Part shown: in pieces, positions 44,147 to 53,944 of the stretch
Numbering within the stretch: position 1 is the stretch's first letter
How the letters are laid out: every line of letters begins with the position of its first letter
DNA from: Gammaproteobacteria bacterium
Lineage (GTDB): Bacteria; Pseudomonadota; Gammaproteobacteria; GCA-002705445; GCA-002716945
Reading direction: 5' to 3'
Length of the DNA: 64,000 nucleotides
Assembly (NCBI GenBank): GCA_002716945.1
Contig: PBCF01000003.1
Location: 1-64,000 of the forward strand
Program-made: the position numbers and the translations under genes
The notes under the pieces: model-generated
The model's database searches: none
Seen by the model: the letters and a program-made list of their open reading frames with translations, nothing else
What the model was told of the DNA's origin: nothing

Positions 44147-44185
44147 AGTCTGATAATATAACATATAATTGAATAATAAAAAGAT

Positions 44186-44938
44186 ATGACGAACATTAAT
44201 TTAATACAGATTACAGATTTACACCTAACTAAATCAAAAAATACTATAATTCAGGGTGTTAATACTTATGTTTCAGCCAAAAATGTAATTAATGAAATCA
44301 AAACTAAACAAAAAAAAATTGATAGTTTAATACTAACAGGAGATTTAGTTGATGATGAAACAGATCTTGGATATCAAAATTTAAAAACACTTTTGTTTGG
44401 CATTAAATGTCCAATTTATCTGATACCCGGAAATCATGACTCGCCAGCAGCTATAAAATCAATATGTGATGATAGAATAAAGTTTACAAATAGTTTTATT
44501 TTAAATAACGACTGGGTGATGTTTTTATTTAATACCAAGAAAATTGGTACTCATTCAGGAATATTTAGTGAAGATGATATTGAAAAATTAAATAAATTAC
44601 TGGAAAAACATACAGAAAAAAATTTCATTATTTTTTTACATCACCCACCAATCAGTATAAATTCACCATGGATGGACACCATGTCTATAATGAATCCTAA
44701 TGAATTATATTCTTTAACAAAAAAATACACTTCAATCAAAGGTATATTTTGTGGGCATGTGCATCAAGAATTTGAATCTACTATTAATAATGCAAAATTT
44801 TATACAACCCCATCAACATGCCATCAATATAAACCTAAGGCTGATAAATTCAGCTTAGATTTAAATTTGAATGCTGGTTATAGATATATAACTTTAAAAA
44901 ATGATGGGGAAATAATAACTTCAGTCTTCAGATTATAA
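44186..44938 (+). CDS. cpdA: CpdA-like 3',5'-cyclic-AMP phosphodiesterase
   Basis: A 250-residue calcineurin-type metallophosphoesterase. The metal-binding motifs are in order: ITDLHLTKSK (D-x-H), LTGDLVDD (GD-x-x-D), LIPGNHDSP (GNHD), FLHHPPIS and FCGHVHQE (GHVH). The arrangement matches CpdA, which hydrolyses cAMP, but related enzymes act on other nucleotides. It is divergent from rpmE2 and convergent with amtB. No cyclase or CRP gene is in the window. Confidence 0.82.
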   Translation: MTNINLIQITDLHLTKSKNTIIQGVNTYVSAKNVINEIKTKQKKIDSLILTGDLVDDETDLGYQNLKTLLFGIKCPIYLIPGNHDSPAAIKSICDDRIKFTNSFILNNDWVMFLFNTKKIGTHSGIFSEDDIEKLNKLLEKHTEKNFIIFLHHPPISINSPWMDTMSIMNPNELYSLTKKYTSIKGIFCGHVHQEFESTINNAKFYTTPSTCHQYKPKADKFSLDLNLNAGYRYITLKNDGEIITSVFRL

Positions 44939-45002
44939 AAGTTTTGATACTATTATAACTATTTTATGTAATCTTTATTTTCAATTTAAAGCATAATATT
45001 CA

Positions 45003-45047
45003 CACTCCGTTATACCCTTTTAAAAAGGATATAACGAAGTTTTTAGA
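45003..45047. terminator. Bidirectional terminator between cpdA and amtB
   Basis: A 10-bp stem with one mismatch (CGTTATACCC / GGATATAACG, 45008-45036) with an outer ACTC/GAGT extension and TTTTT on the + side. It lies between two convergent genes. Confidence 0.7.
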
Positions 45048-45064
45048 GTGAGTAAATTGTATTT

Positions 45065-46372
45065 CTAGTTATTGTATCCGCTTTCACCATGTCCGGTGAG
45101 ATCAATTCCTGTTTGTTCATCTTCTTCAGATACTCTCAAGCCTCCGGTTAGAGAATCAACTATTTTGAGTGTCACAAAAGTAAGAACTCCACACCAAATT
45201 ATGGTAAATAAAACACCTTTTATTTGAATTATAACTTGATCGATAATGGAATTATCTAACCCCATACCTCCCCAAGCACTAGATGCAAAAACACCAGTTA
45301 AGATTGTTCCTAATGCTCCTCCAACTCCATGTACAGGAAACACATCAAGTGAATCATCTATACTCAAAACCTGCTTTATATATTGGGTAGCTTCATAACA
45401 TATTACGCCAGCTAATGATCCAATAATTAAAGCTCCTACAGGGCCAACAAAGCCTGATGCAGGAGTAATTGTACCTAATCCTGCAACCATACCAGTTACT
45501 ATACCTAAAACGCTAGGCTTGCCCTTTTTCATCCATTCTCTAAACATCCAACCAAGAGAACCTGTGGCAGCGCCAATATGTGTTACCAACATAGCCATAC
45601 CTGCTGACTGATCTGCTGCTAAGGCTGAACCAGCATTAAAACCAAACCAACCAACCCATAACATTGATGCACCCGCTACAGTCATTGCAAGATTATGTGG
45701 AGGCATAGGTGTTGTAGGGAATCCATTTCTATTTCCTAAATACATTGCAGTAACAATTGCCGCTACTCCAGCATTAACGTGAACAACAGTTCCACCAGCA
45801 AAGTCCATCAAACCCATATCACCTAACATGCCACCTCCCCAAACCATATGGCATATAGGTGCGTATACTAATACCATCCAAATCATACTGAACAATATCA
45901 TAGAAGGAAATTTCATTCTTTCAGCAAAGCCTCCAACTATAAGTGCAGGTGTAATGATAGCGAATGTTAACTGAAACATTGCAAAAACAGTTTCTGGAAT
46001 ATCACCAGATAAACTTGATGCTGTTACAGGTGATAGAAATAGATAATTTAAGTTTCCGATAAATGCATTCATTGATCCACCGTCTCCAAATGCTAATCCA
46101 TATAAAACTACAACCCATAAAACAGTCACTAAACACGTAAGAGAAAAACACTGCATTAAGACTGACAATACATTTTTACTTCTAACTAATCCTGCATAAA
46201 AAAATGCTAATCCAGGAATTGTCATAAATAAAACTAATACTGATGACGTTAATATCCAACTTGTATTTGCAGCAGATATTTTACCCTCATGCCCATCAGC
46301 CATTGAAATTTCTGGCATAAACACAAATATCAATGGTGTTAATGCCATTAAATAAGATAATTTTTTAAACAT
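45065..46372 (-). CDS. amtB: Ammonium transporter
   Basis: A trimeric channel for ammonium/ammonia. The 435-residue protein has a signal-like N-terminus and eleven membrane segments, with FFYAGLVRSKNVLSVLMQC, ICHMVWGGGMLG, DFAGGTVVHVNAGVAA (pore His), and FNAGSALAAD. A second pore His is in VFPVHGVGG. The C-terminal tail is the PII-contact region, but no glnK gene adjoins. A sigma-54-type promoter lies just upstream (46398-46414), pointing to nitrogen control. Confidence 0.96.
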   Translation of the reverse strand: MFKKLSYLMALTPLIFVFMPEISMADGHEGKISAANTSWILTSSVLVLFMTIPGLAFFYAGLVRSKNVLSVLMQCFSLTCLVTVLWVVVLYGLAFGDGGSMNAFIGNLNYLFLSPVTASSLSGDIPETVFAMFQLTFAIITPALIVGGFAERMKFPSMILFSMIWMVLVYAPICHMVWGGGMLGDMGLMDFAGGTVVHVNAGVAAIVTAMYLGNRNGFPTTPMPPHNLAMTVAGASMLWVGWFGFNAGSALAADQSAGMAMLVTHIGAATGSLGWMFREWMKKGKPSVLGIVTGMVAGLGTITPASGFVGPVGALIIGSLAGVICYEATQYIKQVLSIDDSLDVFPVHGVGGALGTILTGVFASSAWGGMGLDNSIIDQVIIQIKGVLFTIIWCGVLTFVTLKIVDSLTGGLRVSEEDEQTGIDLTGHGESGYNN

Positions 46373-46397
46373 TTTAATACTCCTCTGCTACATTTAC

Positions 46398-46414
46398 ATG
46401 CATAAATTGTGCCA
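46398..46414 (-). promoter_or_regulatory. Sigma-54 (RpoN) promoter of amtB
   Basis: On the minus strand: TGGCAC, five bases, ATGCA. Compared with the consensus TGGCAC-N5-TTGCW it has one mismatch, and the GG and GC pairs are correctly spaced. The predicted start near 46388 leaves a 15-base leader that holds the ribosome binding site AGAGGAG, also consistent. NtrC enhancer sites further upstream were not firmly identified. Confidence 0.7.
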
Positions 46415-46530
46415 AAAGAGTGAATTCTATTTTTTATGATGAAAGTAAATGAATTTGTTATACTATCATCTAAAATTAGATCAAAATGCAATAGAAAATA
46501 AATTTGTAATGCATTATTTTAGGACATTAT

Positions 46531-47658
46531 ATGCACTATTTTGATACACAAGAAATTAATGAATTTGATGTCATTATTGTGGGGGCAGGACCATCTGGAT
46601 GCGCCTGTGCTCATGAATTAGATAAATTTAATAAAAAAATTCTATTAGTTGATAAACATAATTTTCCAAGACATAAGCCATGCGCTGGAGGAATTACAAT
46701 CAAAGCTTTAAATCAGTTACCAATAGATATATCTCATTTGATACAACATCATTCATATGATATGACTTTTGAATTTGATGAAAAGTATAAAATTAAATTA
46801 AACAATCAAGATGGTTCTTGTGTAATGGTTATTAGAGAAGATTTTGACAAATTCTTTTTTGATGAAACTTTAAAACTTGATATAAACTTTCTTAAAATTA
46901 AAAATATTCAAAATATTAAAAAAAATAATAATAAAATATTTCTAGAAATTGATGATAAAAAATTTCGATGTAATTATTTAATTGGAGCAGATGGCGCTAA
47001 TAGTGTAATTAGAAAAATGACAACCTCATTGTCATACAAAAATCCAGTTTATGCGTTTGAAGGAATAGTGAAAAAAAATCAACTTAATAAGGACTCGGTT
47101 ACCGAATTTGTTTTTAATAATCGTGGATATGGCTGGATATTTCCTAAGAAAGATCATTTAAATGTTGGAATTGGAAACTTGATCAACCGGAATAATGATA
47201 CAAAACCAAATAAAAAAGATTTATATGATTTTGTTCAAAAAAAATTAAATACTGATGAAATTTCTAATATTACAGGATTCCCTATTGGTACAGAAGGTGA
47301 TAATTACCATTCTACAGAAAATATATTTTTAGTTGGTGACGCTGCAGGATTATCAGAATCATTATTAGGAGAAGGAATCTACAATGCTATAATTTCTGGT
47401 CAATATGCTGCTAAATCTATTATTGCGGGTGAAAAACATAATACGTCAGATGCTAAACATTTTTATAATACTTTCTTATATAAATTAACCAAAGAATTGA
47501 GATTATATAGAAAAGGATCTAACCTATTGTACAATTATCCAAAACTAACATATTTTTTAATGAAATTTGGTCTTGGTAAAAAATTTATGGATGGCTATTC
47601 GCAAGGAAAGACTCTGACAGAAATTATAAAAAAAACTAAATTACTCCCTAATTTTTAA
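46531..47658 (+). CDS. Geranylgeranyl-reductase-family FAD oxidoreductase
   Basis: A 375-residue flavoprotein with the Rossmann motif VIIVGAGPSGCACAHEL, the family-typical DKHNFPRHKPCAGGIT, and the second FAD motif FLVGDAAGLSESLLGEGI. Members reduce isoprenoid chains or act as generic FAD monooxygenase-like enzymes. Being adjacent and convergent to ispB suggests isoprenoid work but does not prove it. Substrate and product are unknown. Confidence 0.8.
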   Translation: MHYFDTQEINEFDVIIVGAGPSGCACAHELDKFNKKILLVDKHNFPRHKPCAGGITIKALNQLPIDISHLIQHHSYDMTFEFDEKYKIKLNNQDGSCVMVIREDFDKFFFDETLKLDINFLKIKNIQNIKKNNNKIFLEIDDKKFRCNYLIGADGANSVIRKMTTSLSYKNPVYAFEGIVKKNQLNKDSVTEFVFNNRGYGWIFPKKDHLNVGIGNLINRNNDTKPNKKDLYDFVQKKLNTDEISNITGFPIGTEGDNYHSTENIFLVGDAAGLSESLLGEGIYNAIISGQYAAKSIIAGEKHNTSDAKHFYNTFLYKLTKELRLYRKGSNLLYNYPKLTYFLMKFGLGKKFMDGYSQGKTLTEIIKKTKLLPNF

Positions 47659-48627
47659 CTAACCATCTCTTGTACTACAATACCGCGCCAGATTAATCAG
47701 GATTTGTTTAGCTTTGCTATCCTTAAATATATCTAGTTGTTTAATTGCCTTCTCATTTAATTGTTTAATTTTTGATTGAATATATTTATCTACATCAGAA
47801 CTCAGCATTATATCTAGAATGAGATTAATTTTTTTTAAATCTCTATTTATAAAAGTATTTTTAATTATTTGTTTAGACTTTTTATCAGTATTTTGTATCG
47901 CATATATGATTGGTAACGTTGGTTTACCTTCAGCAAAATCTTCTATAATATTTTTACCTGTATTGTTTTTTTCACCAAAATAGTCTAAATAATCATTTCG
48001 TAACTGATATGCCAATCCAAAATAATTACCAAAACTTGCTAGGGCTAAGTTTTGATTTTCATTATTAGCCGCAAGAACACTCCCAATTTCACATGACGCC
48101 TCAAATAATTTGGCTGTCTTTCGAGATATGATTTCAATATACAGGTTTTCAGTCATATTAATGTTATTTAAATTCATTAACTGCAATACTTCTCCCTGGG
48201 AGATGATGTTTGTTGTTTTAGCTAATATTTGATAAATTTTTGGATTATTAATTTCTACTATAATTTCAAAAGCTCTTGAATATAAAAAATCCCCAACAAG
48301 TACGGCTCCTTGATTACCCCAGATACTATTTGCGGTTTCCTTGCTATGTCTCATCTTAGATTTATCCACTACATCATCATGTAATAGTGTTGCGGCATGT
48401 ATAAATTCAACGACCACTGAAGCATCAATGATATGTTGTTTATTTTTTTTACATAATTTATTAGCTAAAATTAAAACGATAGGTCGTAATCTTTTACCCC
48501 CACCTTTGAGTATATGCTTGCTTAAGGTATTTATTAGATTTACTTTTGTTTTCGTACGCTCTAAAATTTCAGATTCTAGATTTACAAGGTCTTTTTCAAG
48601 GTAGTTTTTGAGAAATTCTAACTTCAT
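47659..48627 (-). CDS. ispB: Octaprenyl-type polyprenyl diphosphate synthase
   Basis: Makes the ubiquinone side chain. GGGKRLRPIVLILA, then the first Asp-rich motif LLHDDVVD and TAKLFEASCE are visible. The second Asp-rich motif reads QLRNDYLDYFG, with Asn where Asp is normal; activity may be kept through the remaining Asp residues. Length (322) and the divergent arrangement with rplU-rpmA-obgE match other gammaproteobacteria. ATG 48627 is preferred to 48645. Chain length is not readable. Confidence 0.9.
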   Translation of the reverse strand: MKLEFLKNYLEKDLVNLESEILERTKTKVNLINTLSKHILKGGGKRLRPIVLILANKLCKKNKQHIIDASVVVEFIHAATLLHDDVVDKSKMRHSKETANSIWGNQGAVLVGDFLYSRAFEIIVEINNPKIYQILAKTTNIISQGEVLQLMNLNNINMTENLYIEIISRKTAKLFEASCEIGSVLAANNENQNLALASFGNYFGLAYQLRNDYLDYFGEKNNTGKNIIEDFAEGKPTLPIIYAIQNTDKKSKQIIKNTFINRDLKKINLILDIMLSSDVDKYIQSKIKQLNEKAIKQLDIFKDSKAKQILINLARYCSTRDG

Positions 48628-48723
48628 ATATATATAATACTCCAAAGTTTTCAGTTTTTTTTAACAAAAGTATTTATTAAATGACTAATAAACGCTAAAA
48701 TCATGGTCTTTAAGGAAACTATC

Positions 48724-49032
48724 ATGTTAGCAGTATTTGAAAATGGTTCAAAACAATATAAGGTGTCAGTGGGCGATTTGATTAAAATAGATCATGTTAA
48801 TTCGCCTGAAGGTACAAAAGTATCTTTTGATAAGATTTTAATAGCATTTGACGATAAAAATACTGAGTTGAATTCAACAAAATTATCAAAAATGAAGGTC
48901 ACGGGCACTATTAAAAGACATGGTAGACATAAAAAAATAAGTGTGATTAAATTCAAAAGACGTAAGCATTATATGAAAACACATGGACATAAACAGACGT
49001 TTACTGAAATTAAAATAGAATCAATTAAATAG
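48724..49032 (+). CDS. rplU: 50S ribosomal protein L21
   Basis: A 102-residue ribosomal protein. MLAVFENGSKQYKVSVGD matches the N-terminus of L21 and KRRKHYMKTHGHKQTFTEIK the C-terminus. The upstream extension from 48703 is not conserved. It heads the rplU-rpmA-obgE-proB operon, divergent from ispB, exactly as in most gammaproteobacteria. Confidence 0.96.
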   Translation: MLAVFENGSKQYKVSVGDLIKIDHVNSPEGTKVSFDKILIAFDDKNTELNSTKLSKMKVTGTIKRHGRHKKISVIKFKRRKHYMKTHGHKQTFTEIKIESIK

Positions 49033-49041
49033 GTATAAGTT

Positions 49042-49308
49042 ATGGCTCATAAAAAAGCTGGTGGTAGTACAAAAAACGGTAGGGATTCAGAATCTAAGAG
49101 GTTAGGTGTAAAAAAATATGGCAGCCAGTATGTTAAAGCAGGTAACATAATTATTCGTCAAAGAGGCACACCTGTAAAAGCAGGTATGAATGTTGGCTGT
49201 GGTAAAGATCATACTCTGTTTGCTAAATCAGATGGTTTTGTATTATTTCATAAAAAAGGACCAAAGAAACATGCTTATGTCAGCGTCCACCCCACAAAAA
49301 ATAATTAA
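49042..49308 (+). CDS. rpmA: 50S ribosomal protein L27
   Basis: An 88-residue protein starting [20 protein letters not shown], the signature N-terminus that reaches the peptidyl transferase center. No N-terminal cleavage extension is present. It follows rplU after nine bases. Confidence 0.97.
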   Translation: MAHKKAGGSTKNGRDSESKRLGVKKYGSQYVKAGNIIIRQRGTPVKAGMNVGCGKDHTLFAKSDGFVLFHKKGPKKHAYVSVHPTKNN

Positions 49309-49314
49309 ACATAA

Positions 49315-51104
<1,790 letters not shown>

Positions 51105-51111
51105 TTGTTAA

Positions 51112-51372
51112 TTAAAGTGTTTTGATCTGTTTGTTTAATCTAGATTTATGCCTTGAAGCTTTATTTTTGTGTATCAATCCTTTTGCAACTAATTTATCAA
51201 TTACAGATGTTGCCTCTTTAAAATATTCTTTTGACTTATCTTTATCTCTATCAGATATGGATTTTAATACTTTTTTTATACTAGATCTAAATTTAGTCTT
51301 CTGAGACATATTTCTCACTCTAGATTTATTAGATTGTCTAATTCTTTTTTTTGCCTGTGCGGTATTTGCCAA
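51112..51372 (-). CDS. rpsT: 30S ribosomal protein S20
   Basis: An 86-residue protein: LANTAQAKKRIRQSNKSRVR at the N-terminus and NKASRHKSRLNKQIKTL at the end. The start is the rare TTG 51372, six bases from a strong AAGGAG; E. coli rpsT also starts with UUG, where it serves autoregulation. It is divergent from murJ with 80 bases between, as in related genomes. Confidence 0.95.
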   Translation of the reverse strand: MANTAQAKKRIRQSNKSRVRNMSQKTKFRSSIKKVLKSISDRDKDKSKEYFKEATSVIDKLVAKGLIHKNKASRHKSRLNKQIKTL

Positions 51373-51452
51373 TGTAATCTCCTTCAATTAAAGGTAAAAT
51401 AAAACAAGATTATCTCAATGATAATAGGGACTGTCAATATAAAGATACTAAT

Positions 51453-53021
51453 ATGGTCGCAGAAAATACAAAGAATAATACAATACTTAAATCGTCATAT
51501 GTAGTTGGAGGTATGACTTTTGTATCTAGGATAACTGGATTCGTACGTGATGTGATTTTTGCAAATATTTTTGGTGCATCGCCAAGTACTGATGCATTTT
51601 TCGTAGCATTTAAAATACCAAATTTTTTCAGGAGATTGTTTGCAGAAGGGGCATTTATTCAATCATTTGTTCCTGTTTTATCCGAATATAAAACAAAATA
51701 CCCAGAAAAATTGAAAGAATTTTTACAATATATTTTCGGAAATTTAATGTTAGTGTTGTTTATAATAACTTTTTTAGGCATCATATTCTCCGATTTTATA
51801 ATAAATATTTTTGCTCCTGGATTTTCAAACGATGATGGAAGATTTCTTTTGGCATCTGATATGTTAAAAATTACATTCCCATATCTTTTTTTTATTTCAC
51901 TGACAGCATTTTGTGGTGGTATTTTTAATACCTATGATAAATTTTTATTACCATCAATCACACCTGTCATACTGAATATATCATTAATTTCATCTGCATT
52001 ATATCTTTCAAACTTTTTTGATGAACCAATTAAAGCGTTAGCATATGGAGTTTTGATTGCAGGTATACTTCAATATATTATTCAATTCCCATCTCTCCTT
52101 AATTTGAAATTATTAGTTTTACCTAAGATTGGGTTTGCAATTAATGGGGTTAATAAAGTATTAAAACTTATGTTGCCAGCAATACTAGGGACCGCAGTAG
52201 TTCAAATAAATTTAATTATTGATTCTATTGTAGCCTCATTACTTGCTGCTGGAAGTATAAGTTGGCTTTATTATTCTGATAGACTCGTAGAGTTTCCATT
52301 AGGGATTTTTGGGATAGCATTAGCAACTGTTATTTTACCTACACTATCTAAACAGTTCTCTTCTAATGATTTAAAAAATTATAAAAGAACAATACATAAC
52401 GCATTGTCGCTCGCTTTAGTATTTAGTTTTCCTGCTATGTTTGGATTGATAATTCTCTCTAAAAATATAATTATAAGTTTGTTTCAATATGGTAGTTTTA
52501 CAGTTGATGATACATTGATGTCGTCTCTCAGTCTCATTGCATATTCTGTTGGTTTACCTGCATTCATTTTAATGAAAGTTTTATTAACTGGCTTTTTTTC
52601 TCGTCAAGACACTAAAACTCCAGTCAAATATGCTATCTATGCAATTATTTTTAATATTATAATGAATCTATCAGTTGTTATTTATTACTCAAATAATCCT
52701 TTCGCAGGCGCTCATGCATTACTAGCATTGGCTACATCCTTGTCAGCTTGGATTCAAGTAATCTTGCTTTATCAGAATCTTAAAAAAAATAATATAATCA
52801 AGACAAGTTTATTCTTCAATACTCTGAGTTTCAAAACAATAATAAGCTCAATTCTTATGTCAAGTTTATTATTTTTAATAGTGTCCCCTGTTGAGGATTG
52901 GAATGCATTTAGTTTCTATGTAAGAGGTTTTTTATTAATTATGTATATTGGAATTGGTGGAATTATATATGTCTCCGTTATGTATATCCTAGGTTTCAGA
53001 TACAAAAAATATAGTATATGA
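51453..53021 (+). CDS. murJ: Lipid II flippase MurJ
   Basis: A MOP-superfamily transporter that flips lipid II to the periplasm. The 522-residue protein has about 14 membrane segments. FVSRITGFVRDVIFANIFGA, then DAFFVAFKIPNFFRRLFAEG and AFIQSFVPVL are the N-terminal signature with conserved Arg residues. It heads murJ-ribF-ileS-lspA-fkpB-ispH and overlaps ribF by four bases. Confidence 0.96.
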   Translation: MVAENTKNNTILKSSYVVGGMTFVSRITGFVRDVIFANIFGASPSTDAFFVAFKIPNFFRRLFAEGAFIQSFVPVLSEYKTKYPEKLKEFLQYIFGNLMLVLFIITFLGIIFSDFIINIFAPGFSNDDGRFLLASDMLKITFPYLFFISLTAFCGGIFNTYDKFLLPSITPVILNISLISSALYLSNFFDEPIKALAYGVLIAGILQYIIQFPSLLNLKLLVLPKIGFAINGVNKVLKLMLPAILGTAVVQINLIIDSIVASLLAAGSISWLYYSDRLVEFPLGIFGIALATVILPTLSKQFSSNDLKNYKRTIHNALSLALVFSFPAMFGLIILSKNIIISLFQYGSFTVDDTLMSSLSLIAYSVGLPAFILMKVLLTGFFSRQDTKTPVKYAIYAIIFNIIMNLSVVIYYSNNPFAGAHALLALATSLSAWIQVILLYQNLKKNNIIKTSLFFNTLSFKTIISSILMSSLLFLIVSPVEDWNAFSFYVRGFLLIMYIGIGGIIYVSVMYILGFRYKKYSI

Positions 53022-53944
53022 AAATAATAAGAGGTCTAAAAAATATTAATAAAATTATTGGTCCTTCTACAGTAACCATAGGGAATTTTGATGGCTTTCA
53101 TAAAGGACATCAGAAATTAGTTAATGAGGTCATCAAAACAGCTAAACAAAAATCAACACTTTCTACCATTATAACTTTCGAACCTCTTCCAGAGGAATAT
53201 TTTAAAATTAAAGATTTCAGAAGGCTAATGAGATTAAAAGATAAATTAAGAATGTTTCAAAACCTTGGTCTAGATCAAGTATTATGTATTAACTTTAATA
53301 GTAATTTTTCCAAAATATCTGCAGATGCTTTTATTGAAGATCTCCTAATTAAAAAAATTCATGCTCAATATCTCATAATAGGTGAAGACTTCAAATTTGG
53401 ATCATCAAGAAAAGGTGACTATGAATTGTTACAAAACTACAAAAAAATGATAAATATAATCAAGATAGAATCTCTTCTAGAAAATCAAAAAAAAATTAGT
53501 AGTACACTAATAAGAAAAGCTCTTACCAAGGGGCTTATTGAAGAGGCAAATAATATGATAGGCAGACCATATTCAATATCAGGAAGAGTAACACAAGGAG
53601 AAAAACGTGGACGTGAACTTGGGTATCCTACAGCTAATATTGACATATATAAATCTTATGCAATAAGTGGTATATTTTTAGTTAAAGTTTTGATGGAAAA
53701 TAATCAGAAATATCATGGTCTCGCAAGTTTCGGCAATAAACCAACATTCTCAGGAAAAAACACTGTCTTAGAAGTATATATATTCAATTTTGATGAAAAT
53801 ATTTATGATAAAAATATAGAAATTATATTTTTCAAAAAACTCCGAGATCAAATAAAATTTGAAAATACCAAAAATTTAAAAGATCAAATGGATTTAGATT
53901 ATGAAAATGCTCTTGAAATAATTAACAAAAAAAATGAATTATAA
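53018..53944 (+). CDS. ribF: Bifunctional riboflavin kinase/FAD synthetase
   Basis: Phosphorylates riboflavin, then adenylates FMN to FAD. The N-terminal adenylyltransferase has IGNFDGFHKGHQKL (HxGH-like) and SSTLIRKAL; the C-terminal kinase domain begins at GRPYSISGRVTQGEKRGREL followed by GYPTANI. Length 308 is standard. It overlaps murJ by four and ileS by eleven bases. Confidence 0.95.
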   Translation: MKIIRGLKNINKIIGPSTVTIGNFDGFHKGHQKLVNEVIKTAKQKSTLSTIITFEPLPEEYFKIKDFRRLMRLKDKLRMFQNLGLDQVLCINFNSNFSKISADAFIEDLLIKKIHAQYLIIGEDFKFGSSRKGDYELLQNYKKMINIIKIESLLENQKKISSTLIRKALTKGLIEEANNMIGRPYSISGRVTQGEKRGRELGYPTANIDIYKSYAISGIFLVKVLMENNQKYHGLASFGNKPTFSGKNTVLEVYIFNFDENIYDKNIEIIFFKKLRDQIKFENTKNLKDQMDLDYENALEIINKKNEL

